A DNA stretch of 64,000 nt from the NCBI GenBank assembly GCA_944412495.1, contig CALYBL010000035.1, positions 62,001-126,000 of the forward strand. The letters run 5' to 3'. Of the stretch, positions 9,738 to 18,955 are shown in pieces. A program made the translations under genes and the position numbers. This DNA comes from an uncultured Clostridia bacterium. Lineage in GTDB: Bacteria; Bacillota; Clostridia; Oscillospirales; Acutalibacteraceae. The first letter of the stretch is position 1, and every line of letters starts with the position of its first letter. The notes beneath the pieces are model-generated. The model had not been told where the DNA came from, did not search any database, and was given only the letters and a program-made list of their open reading frames with translations.

Positions 9738-10874
9738 ATGCCTGATAAAAACAATTCAGCATCAGACGTGAACAGCGGCCGCACGGCATACGGCGTTAAG
9801 GCGGGCGTTTTTGGAATGATAATCAATGTCCTGCTGTTTGCATTAAAGCTTGCGGCGGGGCTGCTGTCCGGCGGCATAGCCGTTATGGCAGACGCCTTCA
9901 ACAACCTTTCGGACTTCGGCAGTTCAATTATCACGCTGTTCGGGTTTAAGCTCGCCGCACGCCCGGCCGACAAGGAGCACCCGTTCGGCCACGGAAGATT
10001 GGAGTATATGTCGGCACTTGCGGTGTCGATGCTTATCGTGCTGGTCGGCGTAGAGCTTATAAAGTCCTCGGTCTCAAAAATATTCAACCCCGGCAGCATG
10101 GACACAGGCGTTCTGATATATGCCGTGCTCGTATTGTCTATTGCATTAAAGGTTACGATGGGCTGTGTATACGCATATACTGAAAAAAAGACTGGCTCGC
10201 TTGCGCTTAAGGCTGCAAAGGCCGACAGCTTTACCGATTGCATTGCGACCGGTGCGGTACTGATATCGTCGGTGCTGTTTGACCTTTCCGGCATCAACAT
10301 TGACGCTTACATAGGTCTTGCGGTGGCCCTGATGATAATAATAACGGGAATAAGGTCCGCAAAGGAAACGCTGGACCCACTGCTCGGCCAGCCTCCGTCG
10401 AGAGAGACAACCGACAGAATAAAGGCGATAGCGCTGTCGTACAGCGGCATACTCGATATACACGGCCTTACGGTGCACAGCTACGGCGTCGGGCGGTCAT
10501 TTGCAAGCCTTCACGCCGTTGTGCCGGAGGACATGGGTCTCACTGAGTGCCATGAGATGATAGACCAGTGTGAGCGGGAGATAGAGGCACGTCTGGGCAT
10601 ACATATGCTTATACACGTCGACCCCACCGGCACAAAGGATGTTGAGACGCTCGATGTAAAAGCAAGGGTGCAGGAAATAATAAGGGACATAAACCCAGCT
10701 CTTAATATAGTGGATTTCCGTATCCATAAGGACGAGCATAAAATGCTGTTTGACATATTTGTGCCTGTGGGCATGGAGCTTGACAGATACGGCCTTGAAA
10801 AAGACGCCGAGCAGCGTGTAAGCGCCGAGTTTACGGATTATTCGGTAAAGGCCAACGTAGTTATGGATGCCTGA
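9738..10874 (+). CDS. cation diffusion facilitator (CDF) transporter
   Basis: A 378-residue membrane protein of the CDF family, which exports divalent metals (Zn, Mn, Fe, Co) in exchange for protons. Family signatures are MADAFNNLSDFGSS in an early membrane helix (metal-site Asp and Asn), KEHPFGHGRLEYMSA in the cytoplasmic loop, and KADSFTDCIATG in a later helix with the second metal-site Asp pair. The C-terminal 100 or so residues form the soluble dimerisation domain (GLTVHSYG, HVDPT). DxxxD-type metal residues are present; which metal is moved is not certain, but the DxxxD site resembles manganese-type members. SD AAGGTGG lies before the ATG. Confidence 0.92.
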   Translation: MPDKNNSASDVNSGRTAYGVKAGVFGMIINVLLFALKLAAGLLSGGIAVMADAFNNLSDFGSSIITLFGFKLAARPADKEHPFGHGRLEYMSALAVSMLIVLVGVELIKSSVSKIFNPGSMDTGVLIYAVLVLSIALKVTMGCVYAYTEKKTGSLALKAAKADSFTDCIATGAVLISSVLFDLSGINIDAYIGLAVALMIIITGIRSAKETLDPLLGQPPSRETTDRIKAIALSYSGILDIHGLTVHSYGVGRSFASLHAVVPEDMGLTECHEMIDQCEREIEARLGIHMLIHVDPTGTKDVETLDVKARVQEIIRDINPALNIVDFRIHKDEHKMLFDIFVPVGMELDRYGLEKDAEQRVSAEFTDYSVKANVVMDA

Positions 10875-11214
10875 GAAGCCTGTGCTGACTTAGAATTTGT
10901 TTTCGATAAGCTTTTCGCAGGAGCGGGTTTACATAAAATTTATAACAGCGCTAATGGCCTGTTATCGCTGTAAAATCCAAGACATTTCAAAAAATGGCAG
11001 GCTTTTGAGTAAAATAAGCTCAATAAAGGCTGCAGTTATTCATGCGAAGACTGTCAGCATGAAAATAGGGGATTGTATACGCTTTTTCTCATTAGCCTAT
11101 AATAAGTCTGCAGCGCGTAATGATTTTGCTATAAATAAGATTTTGAACAGTGTAATATCGGACACAAAAGGCCGGATATAGCATAAAGCATAAAAAATTT
11201 ATTATTGGGATTTT
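10875..11214. other. AT-rich spacer, no convincing feature
   Basis: About 340 bp between the convergent CDF and ABC exporter genes. A 94-codon plus-strand frame at 10897-11181 has no SD and reads as noise. Nothing else recognised. Confidence 0.4.
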
Positions 11215-11253
11215 TCAAAAAAGAGGACCGCGGAATTTTTTCACGGTCCTCTT
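11215..11253 (-). terminator. terminator of the MarR-controlled ABC exporter operon
   Basis: AAGAGGACCG (11221-11230) and CGGTCCTCTT (11244-11253) form a perfect 10-bp stem around a 13-nt loop. Read on the minus strand it is followed by six Ts, so it ends the transcript carrying the two exporter genes about 90 bp after the last stop. On the plus strand it could also serve the convergent CDF gene. Confidence 0.85.
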
Positions 11254-11345
11254 TAGCATTTTATTATTTAATTGCTTGCCGTTTTGAGCATGAGATAAAA
11301 TACATGTATATGACGCATCCCGGAATTTTCTCATTCTGAAGGCCT

Positions 11346-13187
11346 TTACGAAAGCTCAAACATACCGCTGTACAGCTGGTAATATTCGCCCTTTTGCGCG
11401 AGCAGGTCGTCATGGTCGCCGCGCTCAACTATTTCACCGTGCTCGAGTACCATTATAGCGTTTGAGTTGCGCACAGTGGACAGCCTGTGTGCTATTACAA
11501 AGACCGTCCGTCCCTCCATCAGCTGATCCATGCCCTTTTCAATGATTGCCTCGGTGCGGGTATCTATTGACGACGTTGCCTCATCGAGTATTAGCACAGG
11601 CGGGTCGGCAATGGCGGCGCGGGCAATGGCCAGAAGCTGCCGCTGTCCCTGCGAAAGATTGGCTCCGTCGGAGGTCACCATTGTGTCATAGCCCTGAGGC
11701 AGACGGCGTATGAAGGAATCTGCATTCGCTATTTTCGCCGCGCGCTTTACGTCGTCAAGACTTGCGTCAAGCCTGCCGAAGCGTATGTTGTCGGCAATGG
11801 TGCCGGTGAACAGATGTGTATCCTGAAGCACTATGCCGAGCGACCGGCGCAGGTCGTCCTTGCGTATGTCCTTTACATCTATCCCGTCGTAGAGCACCTG
11901 CCCGTCCCAGACGTCATAAAAGCGGTTGATAAGATTGGTGATAGTCGTTTTGCCTGCGCCGGTGGAGCCGACGAAGGCTATTTTCTGCCCCGGCTTTGCA
12001 TAAAGGCTGATGTTCTTGAGTATGGGATGCCCGTCATCATAGCCGAAGGTGACGTGATTGAACCTGACGTCGCCCTTAAGCGGGATAAGCTCTCCGTCCG
12101 GCTTTTGCCACGCCCACTGCCCGGTTTTCTCGCTGCAGGGCACCATACGCCCGTTTTCAGTCGTTACGTTCGTCAGGCGGATGCTGCCTTCGTCGGCCTC
12201 CGGAGGAAGTGCCATCGCATTGAATACGCGTTCGGCGCCGGCCAGCGCAGCCAGCAGGAAATTGCTCTGCTGCGTGAACTGGTTTATCGGCATTGCCGCC
12301 TGACGCACAAAGACCAGATAGCTTGCAAGGCTGCCGATATCCGTCAAGCCGCGCATCGCCATAATGCCGCCGAGCACCGCCACTATCGCATAGTTTGCGT
12401 ATGATATGCTGACTACTGCGGGCACCATGGTCGCCGCATAGCTCTGTGCGCCGGTGCCGGCCTTGCGCAGCTTGTCGTTTTTGCTTCTGAATATTTTGAG
12501 GTTTTCCTGCTCGTGGTTGAACACCTTTACGACCTTCTGCCCGCTTACCATCTCCTCAATATACGCGTCCAAATCACCGAGCACCGACTGATGACGCGAG
12601 AAATAAGCCTTGCTGCGCCTGCCGCTGTATATTATATAAATGAACATGCAGGCATAGCCCACAACGACCAATATAGACAGCTGCCAGTTGAGTATAAAGA
12701 GAATGGCCAGCGTGCCGACTATCTGTATAAAGCTTTGTATTACCATTGCAAAGCTGTTGTTGAGCGCGTCCGATATGGTATCGACATCGTTTGTAAAATA
12801 GCTCATTATATCGCCGTGGCGGCTGCGGTCGAAAAAGCGCAGCGGCAGCTTTTGCAGATGAGCAAAAAGGTCGCGCCTTATGTCAAATAGTACCTTCTGT
12901 GCCGCCTTTACCATGGTCTGGCTGTATCCGTACGCCGACGCTGCTCCGACTAAATATATGGCGGCAGTTATCAAAACTCCGAATATTAATGTGCGTATAT
13001 CGCCGGAGGCAAGGCTGTTTACCACCGGGCGCAGCATATATGTACCGAGCAGATTGGCCATAGCACTTATTGTCACGAGCACGGCGACAACAAGCAGCAG
13101 GAGCTTGTGCCTGCCCATATACGAAAGCAGCGAGCGCAGCGTTTGCAGCAAATTTTTCGGACGGCTGCGGCTTGAGGTGTCAGGCAT
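11346..13187 (-). CDS. ABC exporter half-transporter, ATPase with canonical catalytic site
   Basis: A 613-residue fused permease-ATPase. The N-terminal 330 residues hold the six-helix exporter domain. The ATPase has Walker A GSTGAGKTT, signature NLSQGQRQLLAIARA and Walker B VLILDEATSSID with the catalytic Glu. The stretch between the membrane part and the ATPase (about 335-380) is an extra polar insert. With the upstream half-transporter, whose Walker B lacks the Glu, it makes a heterodimeric exporter of the BmrCD/TM287-288 kind, usually for drugs or lipids. The start codon overlaps the upstream gene by 8 nt, and a MarR regulator heads the operon. Confidence 0.93.
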   Translation of the reverse strand: MPDTSSRSRPKNLLQTLRSLLSYMGRHKLLLLVVAVLVTISAMANLLGTYMLRPVVNSLASGDIRTLIFGVLITAAIYLVGAASAYGYSQTMVKAAQKVLFDIRRDLFAHLQKLPLRFFDRSRHGDIMSYFTNDVDTISDALNNSFAMVIQSFIQIVGTLAILFILNWQLSILVVVGYACMFIYIIYSGRRSKAYFSRHQSVLGDLDAYIEEMVSGQKVVKVFNHEQENLKIFRSKNDKLRKAGTGAQSYAATMVPAVVSISYANYAIVAVLGGIMAMRGLTDIGSLASYLVFVRQAAMPINQFTQQSNFLLAALAGAERVFNAMALPPEADEGSIRLTNVTTENGRMVPCSEKTGQWAWQKPDGELIPLKGDVRFNHVTFGYDDGHPILKNISLYAKPGQKIAFVGSTGAGKTTITNLINRFYDVWDGQVLYDGIDVKDIRKDDLRRSLGIVLQDTHLFTGTIADNIRFGRLDASLDDVKRAAKIANADSFIRRLPQGYDTMVTSDGANLSQGQRQLLAIARAAIADPPVLILDEATSSIDTRTEAIIEKGMDQLMEGRTVFVIAHRLSTVRNSNAIMVLEHGEIVERGDHDDLLAQKGEYYQLYSGMFELS

Positions 13188-14916
13188 GTTCTTTTTCCCC
13201 CTTCATCTGCGAGCAGTATATCTCCTGGTATATCGGACTGCTCTTTATAAGCTCCTCATGCGTTCCGACGGCGTGTATCTGCCCGTCCTCGAGGATAATT
13301 ATTTTATCCGTGTCGATAACCGACGTTACCCTCTGCGCGATGATGATTTTCGTCATATCCGGCAGCTTTGAGAGCGACGCCCTTATTTTTGCCTCCGTTG
13401 CGGTGTCAACCGCGCTGGTGGAGTCGTCGAAAATAAGTATTTTCGGCCGTTTAAGCAGCGTGCGCGCTATGCACAGTCGCTGCTTCTGTCCGCCCGACAC
13501 GTTAACGCCGCCCTGACCGAGGTCGGTGTCAAGCCCCTTTGGCATACGTTCGAGAAATTCGTCGGCGCAGGCGGCGCGGCATGCCTGCCAAAGCGTTTCA
13601 TCGTCTGCATCATCATTGCCCCACAGAAGATTTTCGCGCACCGTGCCGGAGAAGAGCACGTTTTTCTGAAGCACAATGCCGACAGCGTCCCTGAGAGCGG
13701 CAAGGTCGTATTCTCTGACATCCCTGCCGCCGACGCGCACCTCGCCGCTGCTGACGTCGTACAGGCGGGGGATAAGCTGCACAAGCGTGGTCTTTGCCGA
13801 ACCGGTGCCGCCAAGTATCCCTATCGTCTGGCCGGCATCTATGTGCAGATTCACGTCCGAGAGAGCATATTCCTTGGCGTCCTTGTGATATTTAAATGAA
13901 ACATTGATAAAATCAACGCTGCCGTCCTTAATTTCGCGGCATGCCTCGGGCGGAGAGGTAAGCCCTATAGGCTCGCTCAGCACCTCGTTTATGCGTTGCG
14001 CGCTGGCAAGCGAGCGGGTGAGCAGCAAAAACACGTTTGAAATCATCATAAGCGAGTTCATCACCTGAAGCACATAGCTCATAAAGCCCGTAAGCTCGCC
14101 CACCTGGAGCGTGCTGTTTATTATCATGTTTCCGCCAAACCACATTATAAGCACCGCCGCGGTGTACATCATAAGCTGAAACGCCGGCACGTTGAGAACA
14201 GCGTAGTGAAAGGTTTTCTGCCCCGTCTGCATAAGCTCGCCGTTGACGCTCTGGAATTTTTCCTCCTCGTATTCTCCTCTGACAAAGGCTTTGACGGCGC
14301 GTATGGCAGCAAGCCCCTCCTGTACGACGTTGTTGAGCCGGTCCATCGACCGCTGGAGCCGTATGTACATCGGCGCAACCTTGCGCACGATAAAAACGAG
14401 TATGAGCGCCAGCACCGGTGTGCTTACCAAAAACACCACGGCGAGCCTGGCGTTCATATATATAGACAGTCCAATACCCATAATAAGCATCATCGGCCCG
14501 CGTATCATGGGACGCAGCCCGCCGTTTATCGCGTTTTGTATGACGGTGACATCGGTGGTCATACGCGTTATGAGCGAAGACGTTTCAAAGCGGTCAAGAT
14601 TGGAGAATGAGAAATCCTGCACATGCCTGTACTGCGCTTCACGCAGGTTAGACCCAAGCCCGTATGCGGCACGCGCGGTAAATCTCGCATAAAGCAGGCC
14701 GGTTATAAGCGAGCCAAGCGCGCAAAGCCCCATCAGTATACCAATGTGAAATATATAAGCCGTGTCGCGGTTTGCAACGCCGACATCTATAATGTTTGCC
14801 ATGAGCACTGGTATCACTATCTCAAAGCCGGTTTCGGCAACAAGCAGCAGCGCAGCTATAATTATGTCCCTGCGGTAGCGGCCGAGATAGCCGAAGATAT
14901 GTTTAAGGTCCTTCAT
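13180..14916 (-). CDS. ABC exporter half-transporter, ATPase with degenerate catalytic site
   Basis: About 578 residues: six-helix exporter domain followed by an ATPase. The ATG at 14916 (MKDLKHIFGYLGRY) is chosen because GGGAGG lies nine bases upstream; a longer frame reaches 14958. The Walker A reads GGTGSAKTTL with Ala for the usual Gly before Lys, the signature is NVSGGQKQRL, and Walker B is ILIFDDSTSAVD with Asp in place of the catalytic Glu. That is the degenerate-site subunit of a heterodimeric exporter, partner to the downstream gene. First of the two genes after the MarR regulator, with which it is probably co-regulated. Confidence 0.93.
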   Translation of the reverse strand: MKDLKHIFGYLGRYRRDIIIAALLLVAETGFEIVIPVLMANIIDVGVANRDTAYIFHIGILMGLCALGSLITGLLYARFTARAAYGLGSNLREAQYRHVQDFSFSNLDRFETSSLITRMTTDVTVIQNAINGGLRPMIRGPMMLIMGIGLSIYMNARLAVVFLVSTPVLALILVFIVRKVAPMYIRLQRSMDRLNNVVQEGLAAIRAVKAFVRGEYEEEKFQSVNGELMQTGQKTFHYAVLNVPAFQLMMYTAAVLIMWFGGNMIINSTLQVGELTGFMSYVLQVMNSLMMISNVFLLLTRSLASAQRINEVLSEPIGLTSPPEACREIKDGSVDFINVSFKYHKDAKEYALSDVNLHIDAGQTIGILGGTGSAKTTLVQLIPRLYDVSSGEVRVGGRDVREYDLAALRDAVGIVLQKNVLFSGTVRENLLWGNDDADDETLWQACRAACADEFLERMPKGLDTDLGQGGVNVSGGQKQRLCIARTLLKRPKILIFDDSTSAVDTATEAKIRASLSKLPDMTKIIIAQRVTSVIDTDKIIILEDGQIHAVGTHEELIKSSPIYQEIYCSQMKGEKEHA

Positions 14917-15089
14917 TAAATTAGCCTCCCAAAGCTTTAAAATAAGCCTTATAAGCAATCAATTGCCGATAAATCCAAATATCAGCGGGAATTATCGGTA
15001 AAAATGCGGCATGCAGTATGCGCCGCATCGGAAAAGCCGCGGTTATACCGGTTTATACATATATATCGGTTTTATACATATTCCTGCTG

Positions 15090-15530
15090 TCATGAACCGT
15101 CTTCCTTGCTGCCTGCACTGCGCAGGTTGCGGTAGGAGCGGACGAGAAAATCCGCAAACTGCTTTTTTTCCTCCGGAGAAAAGCCGGCAAGCATTGTCTT
15201 TTCCTCCTCGCTGCAGCAGCGCTGCCACTCCTTTTCGGCGCTTTGCCCCTTCTCGGTAAGCGTTACCACGTCAGAGCGGCGGTCGCTTTCGCCCGGCTGT
15301 ATCGATATCATGCCGTTTTTCTGCATCAGGTCTATCATGCGGCATACGGTGGCCGGATCTATCTCAAAATAATCGGCTATCTCGCGCTGGCCGCACGGCC
15401 CCCTTTGAGCGAGGTAGGAGAGAATTTTCGGCTGTCCGGTGCCCAGCCCGATTTTGGATATATGCGGCCTGAGATAATTCCTCTGTGCGTGATATGCCCG
15501 GTACATCATCAAATAAAATTTCTTTTCCAT
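15090..15530 (-). CDS. MarR family transcriptional regulator
   Basis: A 146-residue winged-helix regulator. The central region shows the MarR DNA-binding core: GPCGQREIADYFEIDPATVCRMIDLMQKNG (helix-turn-helix) followed by the wing with the SDRRSDVVTLTEKG motif, with dimerisation helices at both ends. The ATG at 15530 has AAAGGTG seven bases upstream. It is followed on the same strand by the two half-transporters, and its own promoter contains two palindromes, so it probably represses itself and the exporter until a ligand binds. The ligand is unknown; drug-responsive systems of this layout are common in Firmicutes. Confidence 0.92.
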   Translation of the reverse strand: MEKKFYLMMYRAYHAQRNYLRPHISKIGLGTGQPKILSYLAQRGPCGQREIADYFEIDPATVCRMIDLMQKNGMISIQPGESDRRSDVVTLTEKGQSAEKEWQRCCSEEEKTMLAGFSPEEKKQFADFLVRSYRNLRSAGSKEDGS

Positions 15531-15544
15531 TTTCAGCACCTTTA

Positions 15545-15598
15545 TTGATATATCAATTATTGACATATCAATTATAAAACGGGCGAGTGCGATGTCAA
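15545..15598 (-). promoter_or_regulatory. promoter and candidate MarR operators
   Basis: On the minus strand a consensus TTGACA (15593-15598) is followed by a 16-bp spacer and TATAAT (15571-15576). Just downstream lie TTGATATGTCAA (15560-15571) and the perfect palindrome TTGATATATCAA (15545-15556), with centres 15 bp apart. Their position over the start of transcription fits repression by the MarR protein encoded next. Confidence 0.8.
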
Positions 15599-15689
15599 GG
15601 CGGAAAGAGGGCTGTCTAAGTGAGAATATGAAGCTCTTTTTTGACTAAATTTTATACACTTTTTAAGGAGTTTATAATATTGCACAGAA

Positions 15690-15724
15690 AAAATCCGCAT
15701 ACATATTTTTGAGTATGCGGATTT
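15690..15724 (-). terminator. strong hairpin, minus-strand terminator
   Basis: AAATCCGCATAC and GTATGCGGATTT make a 12-bp perfect stem around a 10-nt loop, followed by a T-run on the minus strand. It lies about 280 bp beyond the end of the DUF4130 gene, whose transcript it may end. The rest of 15599-16003 shows nothing else. Confidence 0.65.
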
Positions 15725-16003
15725 GGGAATATTTATAGAGTTCTGTAAAAGGTGATTTCCTGTGTATGCCATAATAAAAACGCCGCAGCAAATAACGACG
15801 GCATAATGCGGCTAAACCGCCGTAGTATATAGCTTATTTCTGCAAATATGCTTTCGCGTGCGGATGCAAACAAAATTATTTTTACTATCAGGATATACTG
15901 CGCGGCTAAAGAGTGTATTTTAATGTGCTGTTTCTGATTGCCCGCATGAGTCAATCAAAAATCTGCGATTTAAGCGGAAAGCGAAGAAAAAAGCTTTATT
16001 GAA

Positions 16004-16792
16004 TCACCTTAAATGCACGTCAGTCGAATTGGTTTTTTCCGCCTCACGGCTTTTGATGACCGGCTGCTGCATTTCCGTCATATACCTGTGATATTTGAGC
16101 GGCATCACGGAGAGCAATCTGCGGCGGCTTTTCCGGCTTTCTATGCACATGGCATGGTAGTATTTTTTCCACATGTCCTCAAAGTCGTCCTCCATCATGT
16201 CGTCAGGGTCGTCAAACTCTGTCATGTCTGTTATCGCCGTTTGCCCGTTATAGTAAATGAGCGCCTTGCCGTAACGCCGGTCCCTTATAATAAAATTCTG
16301 GTGGCTGAAGCGGTCGGCAAAATGCCCGGCGATAAGCGGCAGTATCTCACAATCGGGGTATATGTCGGCGAAATATATGCCTTTGTACTTTTTAAATCTG
16401 ACTATTTCCTTAAATCTGGTAGCCTCGGTCGTTACGCGTTTTGCCGCCGCTGTCGTCTTAAGCACTGTGTCGTTCTGCGGCATTTTGCTGATGTCAGTGC
16501 CGAGCCTAAAGGCCAGCCGGAGGTATTTGAGCAGTGTGTCTTCTATTCCGCTTTTGTGCGAGAGCCATGCGGTCCATATAAGCCGCAGAGTGCCGTCGCC
16601 GAGCTTTTGACTTATGCCGTTTTGCACGCGCTGTGATTTTTCGGAGTCAAACGGTACATTGCGGCACTCGAACAAAAGCGGCGGTTCGGCATTATCAGAC
16701 AGCAGATGTATGTCGGTGCGGCGCAGGCAAAAGGCGTCGAAGACGGCAGTAAGAAAGCCGTCAAAGCTGTTTTCGTAATAAAGATAAAGCAT
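16004..16792 (-). CDS. TIGR03915/DUF4130 family putative DNA repair protein
   Basis: A 262-residue protein opening MLYLYYENSFDGFLTAVFDAF, which matches the TIGR03915 (DUF4130) family. The ATG at 16792 follows AAGGGTGATGTT. Later motifs such as RVTTEATRFKEIVRFKKY, YFADIYPDCEILPLIAGHF and DRRYGKALIYY are also characteristic. In many genomes this family is either fused to a uracil-DNA-glycosylase-like domain or encoded beside the radical SAM family found here just upstream, which led to its prediction as a DNA repair or modification factor. The activity itself is not established. It lies 352 bp after the radical SAM gene on the same strand. Confidence 0.85.
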   Translation of the reverse strand: MLYLYYENSFDGFLTAVFDAFCLRRTDIHLLSDNAEPPLLFECRNVPFDSEKSQRVQNGISQKLGDGTLRLIWTAWLSHKSGIEDTLLKYLRLAFRLGTDISKMPQNDTVLKTTAAAKRVTTEATRFKEIVRFKKYKGIYFADIYPDCEILPLIAGHFADRFSHQNFIIRDRRYGKALIYYNGQTAITDMTEFDDPDDMMEDDFEDMWKKYYHAMCIESRKSRRRLLSVMPLKYHRYMTEMQQPVIKSREAEKTNSTDVHLR

Positions 16793-17143
16793 AACATCAC
16801 CCTTGCTGAGAAGTAAAAACATCCAGTACGGCCATAATTGAGGCAAAGCATGAACTTCTGTAGATTTGTAAAGACAATATTTTTGAGCCATTGGCGGATA
16901 TTATCAAGAGGAGTTTTCGGCAAAGCAGCCTTTCGGCACGGCCAAAAAACGTACTGCGCCGATTCGGGCGGAAGCCATGCACCGGCTGCACGCAGAAAAT
17001 TGTGCCGCTGCGGCGGATAGTGCCAAGAAGACTCTTGGGGAAGCGTCTTTCCTTCAGCGCAGCCCTAAAACGACAGTCCCAAAGCATTAGCCTCAAAACG
17101 GAAATTCCAAAGCGGCAGGCACAAAACATAAACTTCAAAGCGG
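16793..17143. other. spacer between the two repair-linked genes
   Basis: About 350 bp with no protein-like frame, promoter or clear hairpin. Such a long gap is unusual for this gene pair, which is often tightly spaced. Confidence 0.4.
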
Positions 17144-18457
17144 CTATGCCGGGCTTGACGCGCTCACGGCGCTTATCAGTCCTGCAGCTGACCCTTCATC
17201 CTCCAGCCGTTTAGCGGACATGAGGCTGTCAAAGGTTATCTGACAGTTTATATTATTGTCCCTGAGCATAAATTTCAGCGCCGGATTGTCAGGAGCACAG
17301 CGTCCGAGGAATCTGCCGTTTACCGTAATAAAATAAAAGGCGCGGCGCACCATGCCCATTTTTATAAGATTTATATCCTCAAGCCGCGAAAAGCGCCGTG
17401 CCTGTACTATTCTCTGCGCCGTGCGCTGACCTATGCCCGGCACCCTCAGCAGTGTATAATAATCTGCAGTGTTTACCTCTACCGGGAAAAAATCGGCGTG
17501 CTTTAGCGCCCACGATATTTTCGGGTCAACCTCCAAATCGAGAGATTCGTCTCTGTCGCTGAAGATATCCTCCGGTGTAAAGCCGTAAAAGCGTATGAGC
17601 CAGTCGGCCTGATACAGCCTGTGCTCCCTTACGAGCGGAGGAGAGGTATCTCTGCCCGGCAGGTCCGGATGCTTTACTACCGGCACGTAGGCGGAGTAAT
17701 ACACCCGTTTCATGCCGAGCCTTTTGTAAAGCGCCTGAGCGAGCCGCACTATTGTATAGTCACGTTCGGCAGTGGCACCGATTATAAGCTGTGTGCTCTG
17801 ACCTGCGGGGGCAAAAGGCGGCGCTGATTTGAATTTCCGCCGTTCCTCCGCATTTTCGAGCAGGCGGTTGGTGACACTGCCCATCGAGCCTATTATGTCC
17901 GTTTGGGATTTATCTGAGGCGAGCAGCTTAAGTGCGCGGCGTGAGGCAAACTCCAGATTGATGCTGATGCGGTCGCAGAGCCGGCCCATGCGCTCCGCAA
18001 GGCGCTCGTCGGCACCGGGAATTATCTTTGCGTGAATGTAGCCGCCAAAGCGATACTCCTCGCGGAGTATTTTTACGGTCTTTATCATGAGCTCCATGGT
18101 ATTATCAGGGCTGCCGACGACTCCGGAACTCAAAAACAGCCCCTCAATATAGTTCCTGCGGTAAAACTCCATGGTCAGGTCGGCAAGCTCGCGCGGCGTA
18201 AAGGAGGCGCGCGGAATATCGTTTTCGGCACGGTTTACACAGTAGGCGCAGTTGAAGCGGCATTTATTAGACATGAGCACCTTGAGCAGGGATATGCACC
18301 GCCCGTCCTCGGTAAAGGTGTGGCACAGCCCGGAGAAAACGGTGCTGCCTGTCTGCCCTGAGCCGGATTTTCTGCTGACTCCGCTGGAAGCACAGGAGAC
18401 GTCGTACTTGGCGCCTGCGCCGAGTATTTTCAGTTTTTCCGATACAGACATTTCCAT
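17144..18457 (-). CDS. putative DNA modification/repair radical SAM protein (TIGR03916)
   Basis: A 437-residue radical SAM enzyme. The cluster motif is CRFNCAYC (CxxxCxxC) near residue 70, with SSGVVGSPDNTMELM next to it. The C-terminus has a helix-hairpin-helix, TLLRVPGIGQRTAQRIVQAR, which binds DNA nonspecifically. This combination defines TIGR03916, which co-occurs with the DUF4130 protein encoded next. Established: radical SAM chemistry from the Cys motif. Inferred: it acts on DNA bases. The ATG is preceded by GGAGGT. The first 70 residues (KLKILGAGAKYDVSCASSG) are typical of the family. Confidence 0.9.
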   Translation of the reverse strand: MEMSVSEKLKILGAGAKYDVSCASSGVSRKSGSGQTGSTVFSGLCHTFTEDGRCISLLKVLMSNKCRFNCAYCVNRAENDIPRASFTPRELADLTMEFYRRNYIEGLFLSSGVVGSPDNTMELMIKTVKILREEYRFGGYIHAKIIPGADERLAERMGRLCDRISINLEFASRRALKLLASDKSQTDIIGSMGSVTNRLLENAEERRKFKSAPPFAPAGQSTQLIIGATAERDYTIVRLAQALYKRLGMKRVYYSAYVPVVKHPDLPGRDTSPPLVREHRLYQADWLIRFYGFTPEDIFSDRDESLDLEVDPKISWALKHADFFPVEVNTADYYTLLRVPGIGQRTAQRIVQARRFSRLEDINLIKMGMVRRAFYFITVNGRFLGRCAPDNPALKFMLRDNNINCQITFDSLMSAKRLEDEGSAAGLISAVSASSPA

Positions 18458-18886
18458 TTATATCACATACCTCCGTTTGATATTGACGCCGTGAGGCACA
18501 GATAAGGTTGTATAAGCTCACAGCGAAACGCTCAGAAGTTTATTTTTCTCCGAATAAAGCCGCACGGCAGAGGATGCAAAATGGCAAAAGACGCATATCC
18601 GGTAATAGCTTATATGAAGCATATGCGGAAAGAAACACGAGCTTTGCCGATTTGCCTCCGGCGGCTTGCCGGGAAAACAATTTGCTTGTTTTTCGGCGGC
18701 CGGAACTGTGCAGATTAAGTGCTGCAGCTTATCGTATTCATGCTCGGATTTACTGCGAATTATATAAAGCTCAGAGCACAAATTTATTATATCACCCGAA
18801 CAAACGTTTGTAAACATTTGTTCGAAAATAATTTCATAGTAAAATGTACTAAAATTAAGTACAAAACCTTGTGAGAATGAAAAGTA
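18458..18886. other. divergent spacer, no further feature
   Basis: Between the leftward radical SAM gene and the rightward sigma factor gene. The half next to the sigma gene is AT-rich and ends in its promoter. No gene or RNA recognised. Confidence 0.4.
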
Positions 18887-18915
18887 TTGACAAAACCGCA
18901 TAAAAAGGGTATGAT
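18887..18915 (+). promoter_or_regulatory. sigma-A-type promoter of the sigma factor gene
   Basis: TTGACA (18887-18892), a 17-bp spacer and TATGAT (18910-18915). The position puts the start of transcription near 18922 and therefore rules out translation starts further upstream. Confidence 0.85.
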
Positions 18916-18955
18916 TAGGTCATATAAATGTATATATTTTTTGCAGGTACATATA

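Noticed and set aside
10897..11181. 94-codon plus-strand frame after the CDF gene
   Set aside because: No SD, no motif and no protein-like pattern.
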